Of a stretch of 64,000 bases of DNA, positions 12,748 through 24,816 are shown one piece after another. The notes under the pieces were generated by a model, which saw only the letters and a list, made by a program, of their open reading frames with translations, was not told the origin of the DNA and did not search any database. The translations under genes were made by a program, and so were the position numbers. Numbering within the stretch: the stretch's first letter is position 1; the number at the start of each line of letters is the position of its first letter. Origin of the DNA: Plasmopara viticola (lineage: Eukaryota > Oomycota > Peronosporomycetes > Peronosporales > Peronosporaceae); contig MBPM02000003.1 in NCBI GenBank assembly GCA_001695595.3, positions 2,604,001-2,668,000 of the forward strand. Direction: 5' to 3'.

Positions 12748-15517
12748 CTTGTAATTACCAGCCCCCACCTTTGCTTGACTTCAGTCTGCTAGTGCTCGGC
12801 CTCGGCTGAAGCGTACGCATGTGTATGATCTTGCTGGTGAGCCCACCTGTTGTGCCACCAATATTTGATCCCATAGGCACTCACATACCCAAATCAGCCT
12901 CATGAACAATCACAAGGCATAAACTTCGCGCACTGAAACTTAGTTCGACTTCGTATCTTGCACCTGGTTAAGGTGATCAGTATGGAGCTTCAGCTAATCA
13001 GGATCAAGCCTTCGATCAGAGAATAAGCACAGAGTGTACAGTGGGAACGCTGGTCGTTTGTGAGCACGCGATGTGCAACGCATAGGTATACAATTCGGTG
13101 GATCAGGTGAGCGCAGGGTATACAGTCTATCATCCAAGGGCCCCCTTGTGATTTCTCAGATTTCTCGGTTTGGCTTACTAACGCTTGGAATTTGTCAGGT
13201 CCATAGATGTCGAGTTTGGCGGAGTCGTCAGTCGACCATGAGACCTGGTTCTTATCCTATTTGAGAAGAGGACGATCGATGTGCGCGATGCTAGTGTGTC
13301 TTGCTAGTGATCGGATCGTCTTTTGACGGCATTGAGCTCTTACACCAAGATCCCGTGTGGTATCAGAATGCTGTGAGCTCTTCCAATGTTATAAAATTCT
13401 GTCTTATCCAAACTCCAACGATGAACTAGTTTTGGTCGACAAGGAAGCCGAATGACCTATGCTCGGTCTTCTAGGCTGAAATCTTAAGCTTGTTCAACCT
13501 CTTGATAGCGGTTCCGAGACGCGTTGTAGGTCATAACAGTGGTGTCTGATAGGAAGAAATTTCGAGGAAAACTACGACTTCTATGGGTTGAAAAAATGCA
13601 GTCTCGATGGAGGGAAGTGTATAAAGTATACACGAACCCACGCTCGTTGAATGCAGTACCATATTGTAAGCTACCAGTCCCGTCTTTTGGTTACATCAGT
13701 AAAAAGGCAGTACTAAGTAGTAGCAAATAAACTTCACATGGACAAATGACCACGGCTTATTGCCTATTAATATGATTTGCGATGCCAAATTGGAATTTTA
13801 AAGGGTTTTATGGCTCACATCTCGTGTTTTCGGAGTCACGTTAGACATTGACACTAAGACCAATGCAGACACTTGGAGTGACTAATAATTGTTTTAAGTA
13901 TGAAACAAAGGTCAGAAATCTGACCGCACACTCTCTCAACGCATATAGCTTCGGCGAACCTGGTCCGCGCCCGTTAATAATTCGGGCTATTGCCTACAGT
14001 CTGGCGGCTGCTATTTGAATGTGAGTTACTTGCTGAAAAATGAGTACATTTTTCGCGTTTTAGTGATCAAAGTTATGCGTAGAGATATGTGCCGTCAAAA
14101 TAGGATCGACGGGAGGCTATATTGGAGAAGTACGCAGATGCAGCGCTCCACGGACATGCATTTAGAAGCTGTGTAGTGGATGCCTGAACGGCAAGTAGAC
14201 GTTCAATTATTCCCTTTGCGGTCGCTTACGAAGACACCACGTGTACTGTATCTTGCAGATACGGATGTGATGGGACCGATAAAATGGCATTAAGAAAGGT
14301 TGTGTGTTAAGGCTCGTGGACAAATCTCGCAGTTTGCGGTGGTGGCGTGACTCTTAAAACAGAAGAGTGAGATGGCCTCTAGGCTAAGTGTGCTCAAGGC
14401 GTCTCCACAGTCTTGCCAAAGTGGACTCTCGGACTACTTAGGTTCTTGTATTTTGGTAGTAAAGAGAATTTATTTTAACAGCTAGCCCACGCTATCATTA
14501 TTACCAGACAAGCAAGCAAGTGATCGCAGTGTAGCATTGAGTACGACTACTCTGTACGTAGAAGGGTGCAAGTGTGTGCGAAATAAGACCAGGGGATGCA
14601 AGCTGTAAACGGATGCGAGTAATTACAACTTATGTGTGTGCCCCGCAAACAGGTTGGCTTGATACCAAATCGATATGCTGCGGTGGGATTTCCATTTACA
14701 TTTCGTCAATCGCCTTATGGTAAAGGTACTTCATCCTTTCACCAAAATAGACTACAGTTTTAAAAAAATGACCACATGAGCAGTCCAATGTAAATGGACC
14801 TGTTTTTTATTCAAGACATCGAAGCCTCTCTGCTCTGTCCGACTTTTTAGTACTTTGACAAAAAAATACTTGATTGAAATGCCACACTTTCAAAATACGA
14901 TGCAATGCGTCTAAGATCACGCATTTTTCGTGCAAGACAGTATACAAAAGATTGTACGAGGAAATTGTACAGTCGGCAAAAAGACGATATAGGACGGGTC
15001 ACATAGCACCGTGAAAAGTTCCCTTTCATGATACGACCCTTAAATAACATAAATTATATCCAATGAGAGGAATAAGCGCTATTCTGAACTCTTGAAAATA
15101 TTATAAAAAAAAGTCAATTTAGTCATAACGCAAACATAGGCTACTAATCAACCGGGTCAATTCAAAATGGCCAACTCAACTTTGAAAAAGTCGCTTCGAC
15201 TTCCACGAGTGCTTGTGCACCAAAACTCGGACTTTGCGCCAAAAGCTTTGCCAATCACATTGGTTGCACCTGTGCGGCGAACGACAAGCCCTATAATGTT
15301 GGCGTAAAGATCACTATGGAAAAGGCTTTCAGTTCATCGAGTCAGGAACGTGCGCTCATCACTCCACCTTGCCAGGTGTTCAGCAGACAGTTCTGCCTAT
15401 GAGCGATGAGTATAATAGGCAGCGATCTGGCGATTAACTTGCATGAACTTTTATTCACTAGGGCAAAAATTAAGAGCCGATGGAAAGAGAGCAAAGTCAG
15501 AGACGACAGCTTGAGAC

Positions 15518-15699
15518 ACATTCCTATTGAGAGTCTGATGGTAGCACACTGAACAAGGGCTATGTGTCTCGCCCACCGCAGGATACTGGTACAAGTCGTC
15601 GTCCAGTGAGAGGCCTACTACTATCTTTTTGACTGGTCCGGTGACGAGGTGAAAATTAAATATCCGCGTGATGCAGGTCATGTCACCAAGCACTACGCT
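15518..15699. repeat. 182-bp direct repeat, left copy
   Basis: This copy matches 15845-16026 base for base apart from about two substitutions, at an offset of 327 bp. The 145-bp spacer between the copies is unique. On the minus strand the repeat is open throughout in one frame (about 60 codons), so it may be part of a former coding or transposon segment, but I do not recognise the peptide. Confidence 0.9.
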
Positions 15700-15844
15700 C
15701 ATTTGCTTCGCACGTCGCGAGGGCTCTCTAACGGCAACCCTCGCGTGGCATCTGTATTCATCGTTGGTCCAGAATTGCCATATCTTGTCAGCACAACCTT
15801 GTGCATGCTTATAATTGTTCTCTCATTAGATCTCGCTATTAAAT

Positions 15845-16026
15845 ACATTCCTATTGAGAGTCCGATGGTAGCACACTGAACAAGGGCTATGTGTCACGCC
15901 CACCGCAGGATACTGGTACAAGTCGTCGTCCAGTGAGAGGCCTACTACTATCTTTTTGACTGGTCCGGTGACGAGGTGAAAATTAAATATCCGCGTGATG
16001 CAGGTCATGTCACCAAGCACTACGCT
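15845..16026. repeat. 182-bp direct repeat, right copy
   Basis: Near-identical partner of 15518-15699 (differences such as TCTGATGG versus TCCGATGG, and GTGTCTCG versus GTGTCACG). The high identity inside otherwise decayed DNA points to a recent duplication or a mobile segment. Confidence 0.9.
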
Positions 16027-16595
16027 TGAGACAAGGGTGACCTGCATACTGTAGGGAGACACCCTTGGGTATTTCTACAAACTGTCATAACCCAAGTTGA
16101 GATCGGATGAATCTCTAGGCTATTACAGCTTCAAACACCTTGGGCGAAATATTCAGTCTGTGAGAGCGAAGTTTGCTCGCTTAGTTTACCAGAAACGTCT
16201 TGCCTTCATGTTTTTTGGCAAATTGTCAAGACAGGTCGTAGGAGCCTAAGTTTCGAGAAGTAATCACACCTTTAACATACCCCAATGCGCGGTCAAATAC
16301 ATACGATGTGCCCGCCGCTTGGATTATAGACTTTAGCGACTCATAGAATGACCGCACCACTCCACAGGAAGCATTTGTTGCCCATATCAAAGCGAAAAAT
16401 CGCTGCCTCACAGAACACTCCACAATAAAGTGTCTGTGTTCTTAGTGCTCATGAATGCTACTTCTTTCTTGGCCTTTTAGCTTGTGCGCGGCCTAAGACA
16501 GATGACTCGGCAGGGGGGTGTTTTTTTATAAGAATGCATTTTAAAAGGTCGTTTCTGATGTTGCCACATGATTTGATATATTTAAAATTGCATCC

Positions 16596-18722
16596 ATGAA
16601 ACCATTTCAACTAGATTGTACCGCATACACTACTCCATTGCGCGGTCTGCTTAGTCTCCTGCCCTCATGTGACAATGCATCGCAGCGCGAAATTTCGTCA
16701 TACTCTGTGGTTATAAATCTACAACATGTTGCCATCTCATCGATCCAGCAGACTCTGCAGAGTGTGGCAGTCGTGGAGAGTTACTCACACTCCCTTCAAC
16801 AATCTCCGCTCGTCAAACAAGCTTTTTGGGAGCAGATTTTGACCTCAGACCTCATGGTAGATAGCTTTGCAACAACCAAAAAGCAGCTACGGCTGCAAGA
16901 CAAACGGTTTCCGAGGCTCGTGCTGGATTTTTCGCGTCGTAAGATCACCGAGGAGCTACTAGAGACGCTGGTGGATTTCATGAAAACGCAACGACGGCAG
17001 GCGACGTCAACTCAGCCACATATCTTTAAGAAAAGGCGGGAAGTGCCTTTGACCCTAACGTTTGTGAGGTGCCGACTCACTTCGAAGTTAATCGACAAGC
17101 TTACAACGCTATTGTTGCTTAAGACATATCAAGAGGAGCACAAAGCACATATCACATACTGTGTGACAACGCTGGATCTGAGTGAGAATGCGATGATGTG
17201 CAACGAGCTAAAGGCGTTGACAAAACTTCTGAATGCGTGTGGGGATCAAAGTTGTCGACCTTGGGAAATGCCGCTGGAGGAGCTCGTACTAGAGAATGCA
17301 CTTGGTCGGACACTGACGACGGAAAATTGGGCAGCATTTCGAGCGTTTGTAGGCGCAGCATTTGGTTTAAATGCAGGCATCTTGACGCCGTTGAAGAGAT
17401 TATCGCTGGCGAACAATTCGCTAAGTCATCGTCACGTTAGCTGCATATGCTCGGCGTTGAGATTTGAGGATTCCAGACTGGAAGAATTATCGTTGGCTCA
17501 TACTTTTTCGCTTGTAGACCCCATAGACCGAAAGCTTTGTTGGCAATGGCTGGCGATAGGATTGCGTTCAGCAATATATCAGGAAAAAAGGTCCGGCTTG
17601 CGACGACTTGACTTATCGGGCAATCCGCTCTTTCCGATTGAGAGTGAAGCGTGGCTAGAGGGTCTGCGTTGTCCACAATCGACAGTGATGGGATGGGTGA
17701 AAGACGATATAGTACAAACGCTACCTTATCAAGACGTAGCATCAATTCGATGCCTCTTGGCAAGTAGCACGGAACTGTTTTTTTCACCAAGTGAGGATTC
17801 ATTGCGACTCGATAGTATCGAAAATGAAATCAAAGCATTAAATATTGGGGTTGAGCCTAAGGAGTGGGAAGTGCTGGCCACTTCAATCAGCTCTCCTGTG
17901 TGGCTTTGCATATTGGTTCCAGGCTTTGGAGTAGCTTGGGCCAAAGCAAAGCACGCAATGTCGTGGGTACATACCAGAAAAAGCCTTTCTCGAAATTCAG
18001 CAATACTTTCCGAACTTGTAATGAACGACATGGTGGCCTCTATGACTACAACAGAGGCTATAGAGCGTTTTGTGAGAGGATTCCACGGAAGATTACAATC
18101 ACTCGAGCTTCGACGCAACGCATTATCAGCCATGGATCTTGATGCGATTGTTGCTAGTTGTCCGCAGCTTAACACCTTAGACGTTGAATCCTGCAAAATT
18201 CTTCAGCTTCAATTGCTTGTCGATGCTCTGAGCACAAATTTCGGTCGAAATCTTCATACATTGAACCTTAACGCCAATCTCATTGGTACAGACTCGGTAA
18301 ACGTGCTGGCATCAGCTTTACGCGCACAAGGACACGAGAATGGTCTAGTACTTCAGGAGTTACGTGTTGCACGCAACGAAATTGGTGCCAATGGTGTACG
18401 TCACCTGCATGCCGCACTGGATGTCAATAAAGTGTTAATGGTGTTAGAGCTTGATGTGCCGAATGAAGGAGCAGAAGTTTCTGGGCATCCCAATGACGAC
18501 GAGTACATGCAGCTGTATCGAACGCGGTGTATGCAACTTGACTATTCATTCCAAAACGAGTTGCTAGGGGCCACTCCGTTGTCTGACGACCAAAAGGTGT
18601 CGTTCTTGATGGTACTACATGCACTCAATTTGGTGCTAGATCGAGGTATTGGCAGCGCCATCTTTGATTTTGCGGCCAGCGAGAAACGCCGCCGCATACT
18701 TTGGAACTCTGCACAAGTATAG
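16596..18722 (+). CDS. leucine-rich-repeat protein, RNase-inhibitor-like
   Basis: Single open frame of 708 codons from the ATG at 16596 to TAG at 18722, no intron needed. It has scattered leucine-rich repeats of the long ribonuclease-inhibitor/NLR style. Clear cores include TTLDLSENAM (about residue 190), LKRLSLANNSL (about 265), LRRLDLSGNPL (about 335), LQSLELRRNAL (about 500), LHTLNLNANLIG (about 550) and LQELRVARNEIG (about 587). The N-terminal 180 residues and the 390-490 stretch show no domain I know. There is no signal peptide or membrane segment, so a cytosolic or nuclear scaffold role is likely. Substrate or partner is unknown. It is convergent with NUF2 downstream. The length and regular codon use make it a confident gene even though the function is open. 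Confidence 0.9.
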   Translation: MKPFQLDCTAYTTPLRGLLSLLPSCDNASQREISSYSVVINLQHVAISSIQQTLQSVAVVESYSHSLQQSPLVKQAFWEQILTSDLMVDSFATTKKQLRLQDKRFPRLVLDFSRRKITEELLETLVDFMKTQRRQATSTQPHIFKKRREVPLTLTFVRCRLTSKLIDKLTTLLLLKTYQEEHKAHITYCVTTLDLSENAMMCNELKALTKLLNACGDQSCRPWEMPLEELVLENALGRTLTTENWAAFRAFVGAAFGLNAGILTPLKRLSLANNSLSHRHVSCICSALRFEDSRLEELSLAHTFSLVDPIDRKLCWQWLAIGLRSAIYQEKRSGLRRLDLSGNPLFPIESEAWLEGLRCPQSTVMGWVKDDIVQTLPYQDVASIRCLLASSTELFFSPSEDSLRLDSIENEIKALNIGVEPKEWEVLATSISSPVWLCILVPGFGVAWAKAKHAMSWVHTRKSLSRNSAILSELVMNDMVASMTTTEAIERFVRGFHGRLQSLELRRNALSAMDLDAIVASCPQLNTLDVESCKILQLQLLVDALSTNFGRNLHTLNLNANLIGTDSVNVLASALRAQGHENGLVLQELRVARNEIGANGVRHLHAALDVNKVLMVLELDVPNEGAEVSGHPNDDEYMQLYRTRCMQLDYSFQNELLGATPLSDDQKVSFLMVLHALNLVLDRGIGSAIFDFAASEKRRRILWNSAQV

Positions 18723-19509
18723 AACAGTAGGAGTGAATTTCGTGATTCTGCAAAATTGTCTCTTTACGAAAATGTGTAAAACACAACAATTGTATCGTGA
18801 GTTTTTGCAATGATGCCTTTGTCGATAACTAAATTACTAAGTTTTAGAGGTTTTATTAGTCGCCTCAAACGTGTCACGGTAAATATTCACTCGACTTTTA
18901 GAAATTACAGCTTGCTCTGCAGTCGCCATAGAGCGCGGTAGTGCGACTTTACCCTACAGTCTACATTCAAAGAATCTTCTTAGCCTGTGCGATATGCGTG
19001 AGTGGCTGCCAGAGTAAACTATTCGTGCATTTGAAAGAGCACCTCCTCATCATCGACCTCTTTTCAAGATATTGGTGGTCAACTGTCCTGTCCGATTACC
19101 ATGTTGGTCTTTAGTTCGAAACTCAATGAGTACAGCTTGTTTCACGCTAGGCACTGTCTCAATCAAGGCGCACTTCGCACTTATAGGTGAAGTCTTTATT
19201 CGTCGCACCTTTCGAAAGTGGTTGCTTTCTAGAGCTCTCCTTTATGAAAGCAACGCCACTGTGTGTAGGATGCGAACGCGTCGTACTATTCTTAAAGTAC
19301 TACACAATCACGTAGTCATCGTGCTGACACACACACAGACGCCATACTCGAGCAGCTTCGTCCAAATTGCTCCAAACACACGACACGAAGCTGCTATCGA
19401 TAATCGGCAGAGGTAAAAGATAGCCCACTCCTCTTAAATTGAAGCTGCTTGACAAGTATTACAGTAATCACGCGCCAATTAGGCAATAATTATAACTCAA
19501 GTCGTAAGG
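18723..19509. other. intergenic between convergent genes
   Basis: Space between the stops of the LRR gene and NUF2. Both 3' UTRs must lie here. I see no further gene, RNA or repeat in it. Confidence 0.6.
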
Positions 19510-20923
19510 TTAGGAGCTCGATCGAATCGCGTCGACCACTTGCTGGTTATAGTACTCTGTAGCACGATGTAGACGAGCATACATCTAACGCAACATGAAC
19601 GTTATAAATAGAGCCAGAAAAACTCATAGGAAAACGAGTTCGACAACGAACCTGCTCTAGTTTCTTCAACTCCTTTTGATACTGAGCTTCTTCCTCCATC
19701 ATTTGAAATTCTACCTTGCGACTGGCTTCGGTATTCTGCGTAATACGCTGACGAACTTCATTGTGCACCAACTGAAGCTTTGCCAGCTCATTGCGAGCGC
19801 TCTCGAGTACTTTCGATGCAATGGCATCCTTCGCACGTGCATCTTCAATGTGGCGCGACAATTCACGAGTCTTGAGCTCTAACAGTTTTTCCAGACGCTG
19901 ACGACGCGTGATTGTCTCGGCGGTGCGAAACTGTAGCTCGTTGATGCGTTTTGACGTGCTCTTTACCTGGAGCTTTACTTCTTTGCACGCCTGCATTTCT
20001 TTTTCAATTTCGTGTAACAGTGCGAACGTCCGGGCAAGTTCTTTCTCAGCTCGTTCGTAGATTTCAATAAATTCGACTACCGCTGCGTGTTTCTCCTCCA
20101 ACTCGTGCAGATCGTCTTTGGCCTTCTCGAGCGTAGCTCCAATCGTTTTAAGTTCTCCTTTGACTCTTTCAGGCGATGTGACGATCAGTGCTTTCAACCT
20201 CTCGATCGTCTCTTCGGCCTCGACCTTGTTGAACCGAACAGACGCCACGTCGTCCTCCATCTTGGCGCGCTTGCCCTTTAACTCGTCCGTCTCGACACGC
20301 ATCACCGCTTGCTGTTTATTTAAACTATTAATCTCTTTCTCAAGTTCATTAACCTCTTCCTGGAGTTGCCGTCGCGCAGGCTCTTCCACCTTCTGCTCTT
20401 CAAGCAACTGGTCAAGCTCTCGCTGCAGTGCCGCGTTTTCCTCCTGCAATGCCTTCTTTTGAGCTAGCAGCTCGTCCGTCTGACTCGTAATCTCACTAAA
20501 AGCGACAAGTCGCTCGTCACGAAACTTGCCAAAGTTAATGAGCGCACTAAGTTGACGTCGTACGCGCTTGGGCGTCGGATGGAGCACATCACGTAGTCCA
20601 AAGTCGTCCACACCACTGGCTGCCAGTAAGCGCTGCGCTGTGCGATAAAACGTGAGCTCTGGAACCGATTCAGAATGAAGTTCAGGAAAGGTGAGAGTTG
20701 GCAATCCTGGAAAGGCGATCTGTGCCATATCTTCGCGCGTCACGCCCATGATGCTTTCTATAAAGGTCTCAAGCACCTTACGCACGGCACCCACATCACA
20801 CGCTCGAATTTCGTCCTCGGATACAGGAGCACGCATATCCCGCAAACATGCAAAGATCTCACGAGGTTTGAGTAAAGGGAACGAGTACACGCCAACGTTC
20901 GAGGCAGAGCCACCGGCGCTCAT
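19510..20923 (-). CDS. NUF2: kinetochore protein NUF2 (two exons)
   Basis: Subunit of the NDC80 complex, which links kinetochores to spindle microtubules. The N-terminal ~125 residues match the NUF2 calponin-homology fold: FPLLKPREIFACLRDM near residue 14, then a conserved FPGLPTL segment and a block ending in LINFGKFRDERL. From about residue 140 to 425 it is continuous coiled coil rich in E, K, L and Q. I start at the ATG at 20923 (MSAGGSAS); the upstream in-frame extension has no ATG. Exon 1 is 19652-20923. A 67-nt GT-AG intron at 19585-19651 restores a 24-codon final exon (19510-19584, starting MYARLHRATEYY), giving 448 aa. Reading through the intron instead would give an unrelated Cys/Ser tail. 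The family is confident, the intron is inferred. Confidence 0.88.
19585..19651 (-). other. predicted NUF2 intron
   Basis: On the minus strand the donor follows GAGCAG as GTTCGT and the acceptor is GCGTTAG before ATGTATGC. Its 67-nt length falls in the 59-72 nt range of the other introns in this window. Phase 0. Confidence 0.7.
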
Positions 20924-21104
20924 AATTGAAAAAAAAAACGTGAGAGCACCAGATACGCGGTAATTAATTATCACGCTTTAAAATTGAGAGGGAATTTCTG
21001 CATTGAGTGAGAAAGTCAATGTGTTGTTTTGTACTCTATTTCCTGAGCTAATTTACTTTCTTCTTATGTATGTATAGAGCCCTTTTAAGAAATATGGTAA
21101 TTAA

Positions 21105-21398
21105 ATGTTAGAACAAGATTGCAGTTTAGGGCAGCATACATCGGCACCGATGTATGCTTCCCCTGGTACCTCCAGCTTACGCCGGAAGGCTAAGGTGGAA
21201 CGCCTGCTTATCCTGGTCGTTTTGGTAGCTAACCGCGTACGCCGGAAGGCTGAAAATGGTGCCCGGCACGCTAAGAATGTCTTCCGTGTACAAATCAGCA
21301 TTGTACGTTTGGGAGATCGTCGCCTAGCCATGTACGCCGCCAAGCGAGTAAGCGATTATTCGCCCGAGCCATCGGCCCTCACGAGCAGCGTTGGTTAA
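21105..21398 (+). CDS. doubtful small basic ORF, 97 aa
   Basis: ATG-started frame, 181 bp upstream of the NUF2 start and on the opposite strand, so it could share a divergent promoter. The sequence is less AT-rich than its surroundings. It contains a duplicated word TACGCCGGAAGGCT (about 21178 and 21239, roughly 60 bp apart), giving two RRKA-type basic motifs in the peptide. I recognise no domain. It may be a real small gene, a 5' exon, or chance. Confidence 0.25.
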   Translation: MLEQDCSLGQHTSAPMYASPGTSSLRRKAKVERLLILVVLVANRVRRKAENGARHAKNVFRVQISIVRLGDRRLAMYAAKRVSDYSPEPSALTSSVG

Positions 21399-22387
21399 TC
21401 GCCCCACGCATTGAACAGGGGCATAATTAAATCACATAGAAAGACTGTCTTTTTATTGCCACTCGATGGTCCAAAACTCTTGCCGTCACGTTTGTCCAGC
21501 TCACTTTAACCGCATTTTGAAACTTAAAGGTAGTCGCGGCACATGAGAAATCCACGCGTCTAATCCTGATCTCAAGTCGCTAAAAGAGACTTGTGTGCAA
21601 ATGTGCACAAACAGCGTTGACAACCATAAAGTATTATGAATTCACCGCTTGTCTAATCTCCCACGCTGACAGCAAAGTACTGTCATCGTATTGACTGAGC
21701 CACTCACCAAACATGATGCGGTTGTCGTACTCCAAAAGCGCCTCCAGTGACTAGCAAAGAAGCTTTTTTCGGGCTGGCAGCTCGATTGCCCAACGTCTTA
21801 TACTTACGTCACACCAGATTCGCCCAGTAAAAAAAACCGTCATTGAATATACAAGTGCGTCGGTTGGTCAACGCGCGAGACAGGTATGACAACGACCATT
21901 TGCGCGTGAAAAAGGATGAAAACTAAAAAAAGTAGATTTGTACCTAGAGAATCGTGTTACAACATTGCAGCAACTCTTTAGTTTTTAAGTCTCACTGCAG
22001 CAAATTGGAGGCCAATAAGATGATGAGTGCCTGGCAGGGTACATATAGTTTTCCTGCTGCGTCTATAGGCCTACTTTATCTCCTGGCGCACTTGCGAGTG
22101 AATTTTTTTGTCGTACGTTTATCCGTCTTGGTTGTAACTACGATTATGCTGGTATAGTTGTTAGCTTTTGCTCTTCCACACAACAATTTATTCTTATCCT
22201 GTGATCTTTTCTAACGACGGGAATGGTTAACTTTGTTTGCCTTCACAAAACGCCTCCACCACCGACTTCTCTTCGATAAGAAGCACAACAGCCTATGCAA
22301 TATTCACACTTAGCAAGTGATCTACACGAACTTTTTGACAAATGTGTTCTCATGTGGCCGAAGCCACAGTCAACAGCATTTTGTGTG

Positions 22388-22414
22388 AGACCCTGAATAA
22401 TTGTCTCAGGGTCT
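22388..22414. repeat. 9-bp perfect hairpin
   Basis: AGACCCTGA (22388-22396) and TCAGGGTCT (22406-22414) flank a 9-nt loop. It has a compact terminator-like or cruciform geometry, but no gene ends immediately before it. Confidence 0.4.
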
Positions 22415-23812
22415 TTGATTTAAGTCAGCGTTAGCAGGATCTTAAGGACTAAGGCATTATCGTTGTCTCCTTCGCAGCTATTAGCATGAAACGCAATTCC
22501 ACGATATCGATTGACAAGACAATTGGGTGGATGAAGTGGTTCAGCTAACTTAAGATTGCTCGTCCGCTTTGGTGACTTATCCTTGATTGTTTGAATCATA
22601 TTATATGTTTCTACCTCCCGGTCCCGAGTCGGACGGATAATTTTACCATACATCAACGTGTATATACAATGCGCTCGTCACTTCTATTTCCATTTCGCGA
22701 CAGGCTAAAAAGTATCGTGTAAGAGCCGTTTAAGCCTTCCCCACGACTTCTATGGAGAAAAAATTCGCGTTATTCCACAAAAAGCTCCTGCAGCCCATTA
22801 AAGTACCTCTATTTTGCTTCAAACACCACAACTAAGTGCCGCTACCCCTAGTGGTAAATCAGCTTTGTGGCTACCACCTCTGGCTTGTGCAATTATTGCG
22901 AGAAGCAACAGCTCCTACCCGCGGCGAAAGTCATTCACTTAAGATTGATATCGAGGTCGATCCTGACGATCTGATCGAGGCTTTTAGTAAGACAGCGGGG
23001 CCCTTGGGGCCCTCGAAAACGAGATGACCAAAATTGGCCATGTAATCTGGTCGAATCGGCCGCCGTGCGTCTCAAAGCAAGGTCTTCAAGGTATTTTTGG
23101 ATGTCGCTGTTTTTTTAGTAAATTTTATTCTCGGCCGTCCGCTCAAAGCCCAAAGCTTTGTGATTACTTGTCCCTTAAGTAGTGTTGCTGTTAGGGTGGT
23201 GGATATGGGCGCTATCTCTCGTATGTCCATCCATGCTCGCCTAGTCATCAAGGTCGAATGCTGAGACAATGTTTAAAAGAGGTGCTGAGGGCATATCAGG
23301 TGCATGAGCCAGGGAAATGAGAGTCGTAATACCTCGCAAGACGTTCCATTAAAAAATGGTGGGTGTTTTGATATAGTCTTGGGAAGATTGATAGTGTACG
23401 GCAACTCATACTTTTCTTGAGCCGCAATAGTTCCGATTACAGTGTATTATTTTGTTTGTCAATGCGTAAATTTCACTTATTCTAGTAAAAAGTTTATAGT
23501 ATCCAACAATACCCTATTCCTTTAGCTAAGACATATAGTTGCCTTTTTCATCTCAATCAAAAGCTCTTGTTGTTCATTTTGGAAGGATGTAATTGCACCC
23601 AACGTCCTGCAGATGATGGCCGACGTTTTTGGAGTCAGATATTTGCTTTCCGTTATTAGCCTGTCTCACATTAGTCTCACATTGGAGGCCTGGAAAGAAA
23701 GAAAGACTTTTTTAGCCTCCCTCGCAAATCCCTGAAGCTTTTGTGCTTCTATAAAAAAACGGAGCTCTAGTGTGTCCTATTCCGCTTATGTAGAAAATTG
23801 TGAATCTAATAG

Positions 23813-23860
23813 GTGCGTAGGCTTTGCGGAATTCAACTGTTAACTGTGGCACCTACGCAC
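23813..23860. repeat. 9-bp inverted repeat, 30-nt spacer
   Basis: GTGCGTAGG at 23813-23821 and CCTACGCAC at 23852-23860 are exact inverse complements. Could be ends of a tiny decayed element; no flanking target duplication was recognised. Confidence 0.35.
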
Positions 23861-24816
23861 ACATACTACGCAATTTGCATTGGCTCTTTCCGTCAAACAC
23901 CAATATGTGGATTGTCTGCTGTAGACATTAGTAAGTATTCAAAACAGTGCTTGCCAATATGAGGTAGTCCCTATCTGACACTATCGTTTCCAGGAAAGCC
24001 GTCATTCCACTACTCTTTACATTAATAGCTTTGCTATCTGCATCCCAATTGAGTTGGCGGTAAAGTGCCCCCTCATCTTGCCTAGGCGGCATTAAACCCG
24101 TGTTGCAACTTATCTTCAACAAGCCGAGTACAAAGTAAAGGCATATGGACGGTCAAAAATCCCTGTATTGGCAGGATTTATGAAGGGGCCAACGCATGAT
24201 TCACGAGCTTGGCCCTTTGACAGGTTTCGCAGATTCTTGCTTGCCATAAAATCATTCTAACCTGGGGGTTCATCCTTATAATGCGTTGACCGTAAGAAGA
24301 ACGTTACTTCTGTCTGAAAGACCGCCAATTAGACCTCGTTGTGTATTTAGCAGTAAATGGTTCAGCTAGCTTTTATATCGTACTCCAGGTTTTTAACGCT
24401 CGGGACAGTGACTCGGACCGAATCTGTCGTATCTAATTTATAGCAGCAACGACATCTACTCATGCTCAGCTATGCAACTGCGATCGCAGTCAATAGCTTA
24501 GCCACTCGACTTCGACTCTCTGCTTGCAATGGAGAGCCGCACGAGCGACTCTAAGCTAGCATTCGTTTTGTATGGCTGACAAATTTATTAGTCAATAAAG
24601 CTTTCGGCCTTCTACTATGATGCAACCCTGCGCGAAAGCTCGAAGACAAACATTTTTTAGGCTTGTATTGAACGCGTGTTTTAGATCCGTGAAGATTGAC
24701 GAACACTTTGCCATTTTTTGGGACATGTAAAGCTTATTTACCGTCGCTCTCGACTAAAACTCTTACGACTTTAGCTGTGGTGCGTGGCTCGACCAGATGA
24801 AGACCTCAAATCATAG

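Larger units (their letters stand above)
1..16595. other. gene-poor AT-rich tract
   Basis: I see no gene here that I can support. Open frames are short, mostly lack an ATG start, and show no recognisable domain on either strand. The tract holds the local repeats annotated separately (836-930, 7172-8920, 10187-10880, 12468-12747, 15518-16026). The rest looks like decayed intergenic or transposon-derived DNA, but no intact transposase, integrase or reverse transcriptase motif was found. Confidence 0.6.
20924..24816. other. gene-poor intergenic tract
   Basis: Contains the NUF2 promoter side, one doubtful small frame (21105-21398) and two small inverted repeats. The remainder shows no supportable gene on either strand. 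Confidence 0.55.

Noticed and set aside
14280..14460. Copia-type RNase H relic
   Set aside because: A GGGV..LKTE stretch loosely resembles the family, but no catalytic residues or neighbouring reverse transcriptase can be followed; too weak.
20924..20974. N-terminal extension of NUF2 upstream of the chosen start
   Set aside because: The extension begins at a GTG, not an ATG, and contains a poly-T stretch typical of 5' UTR.
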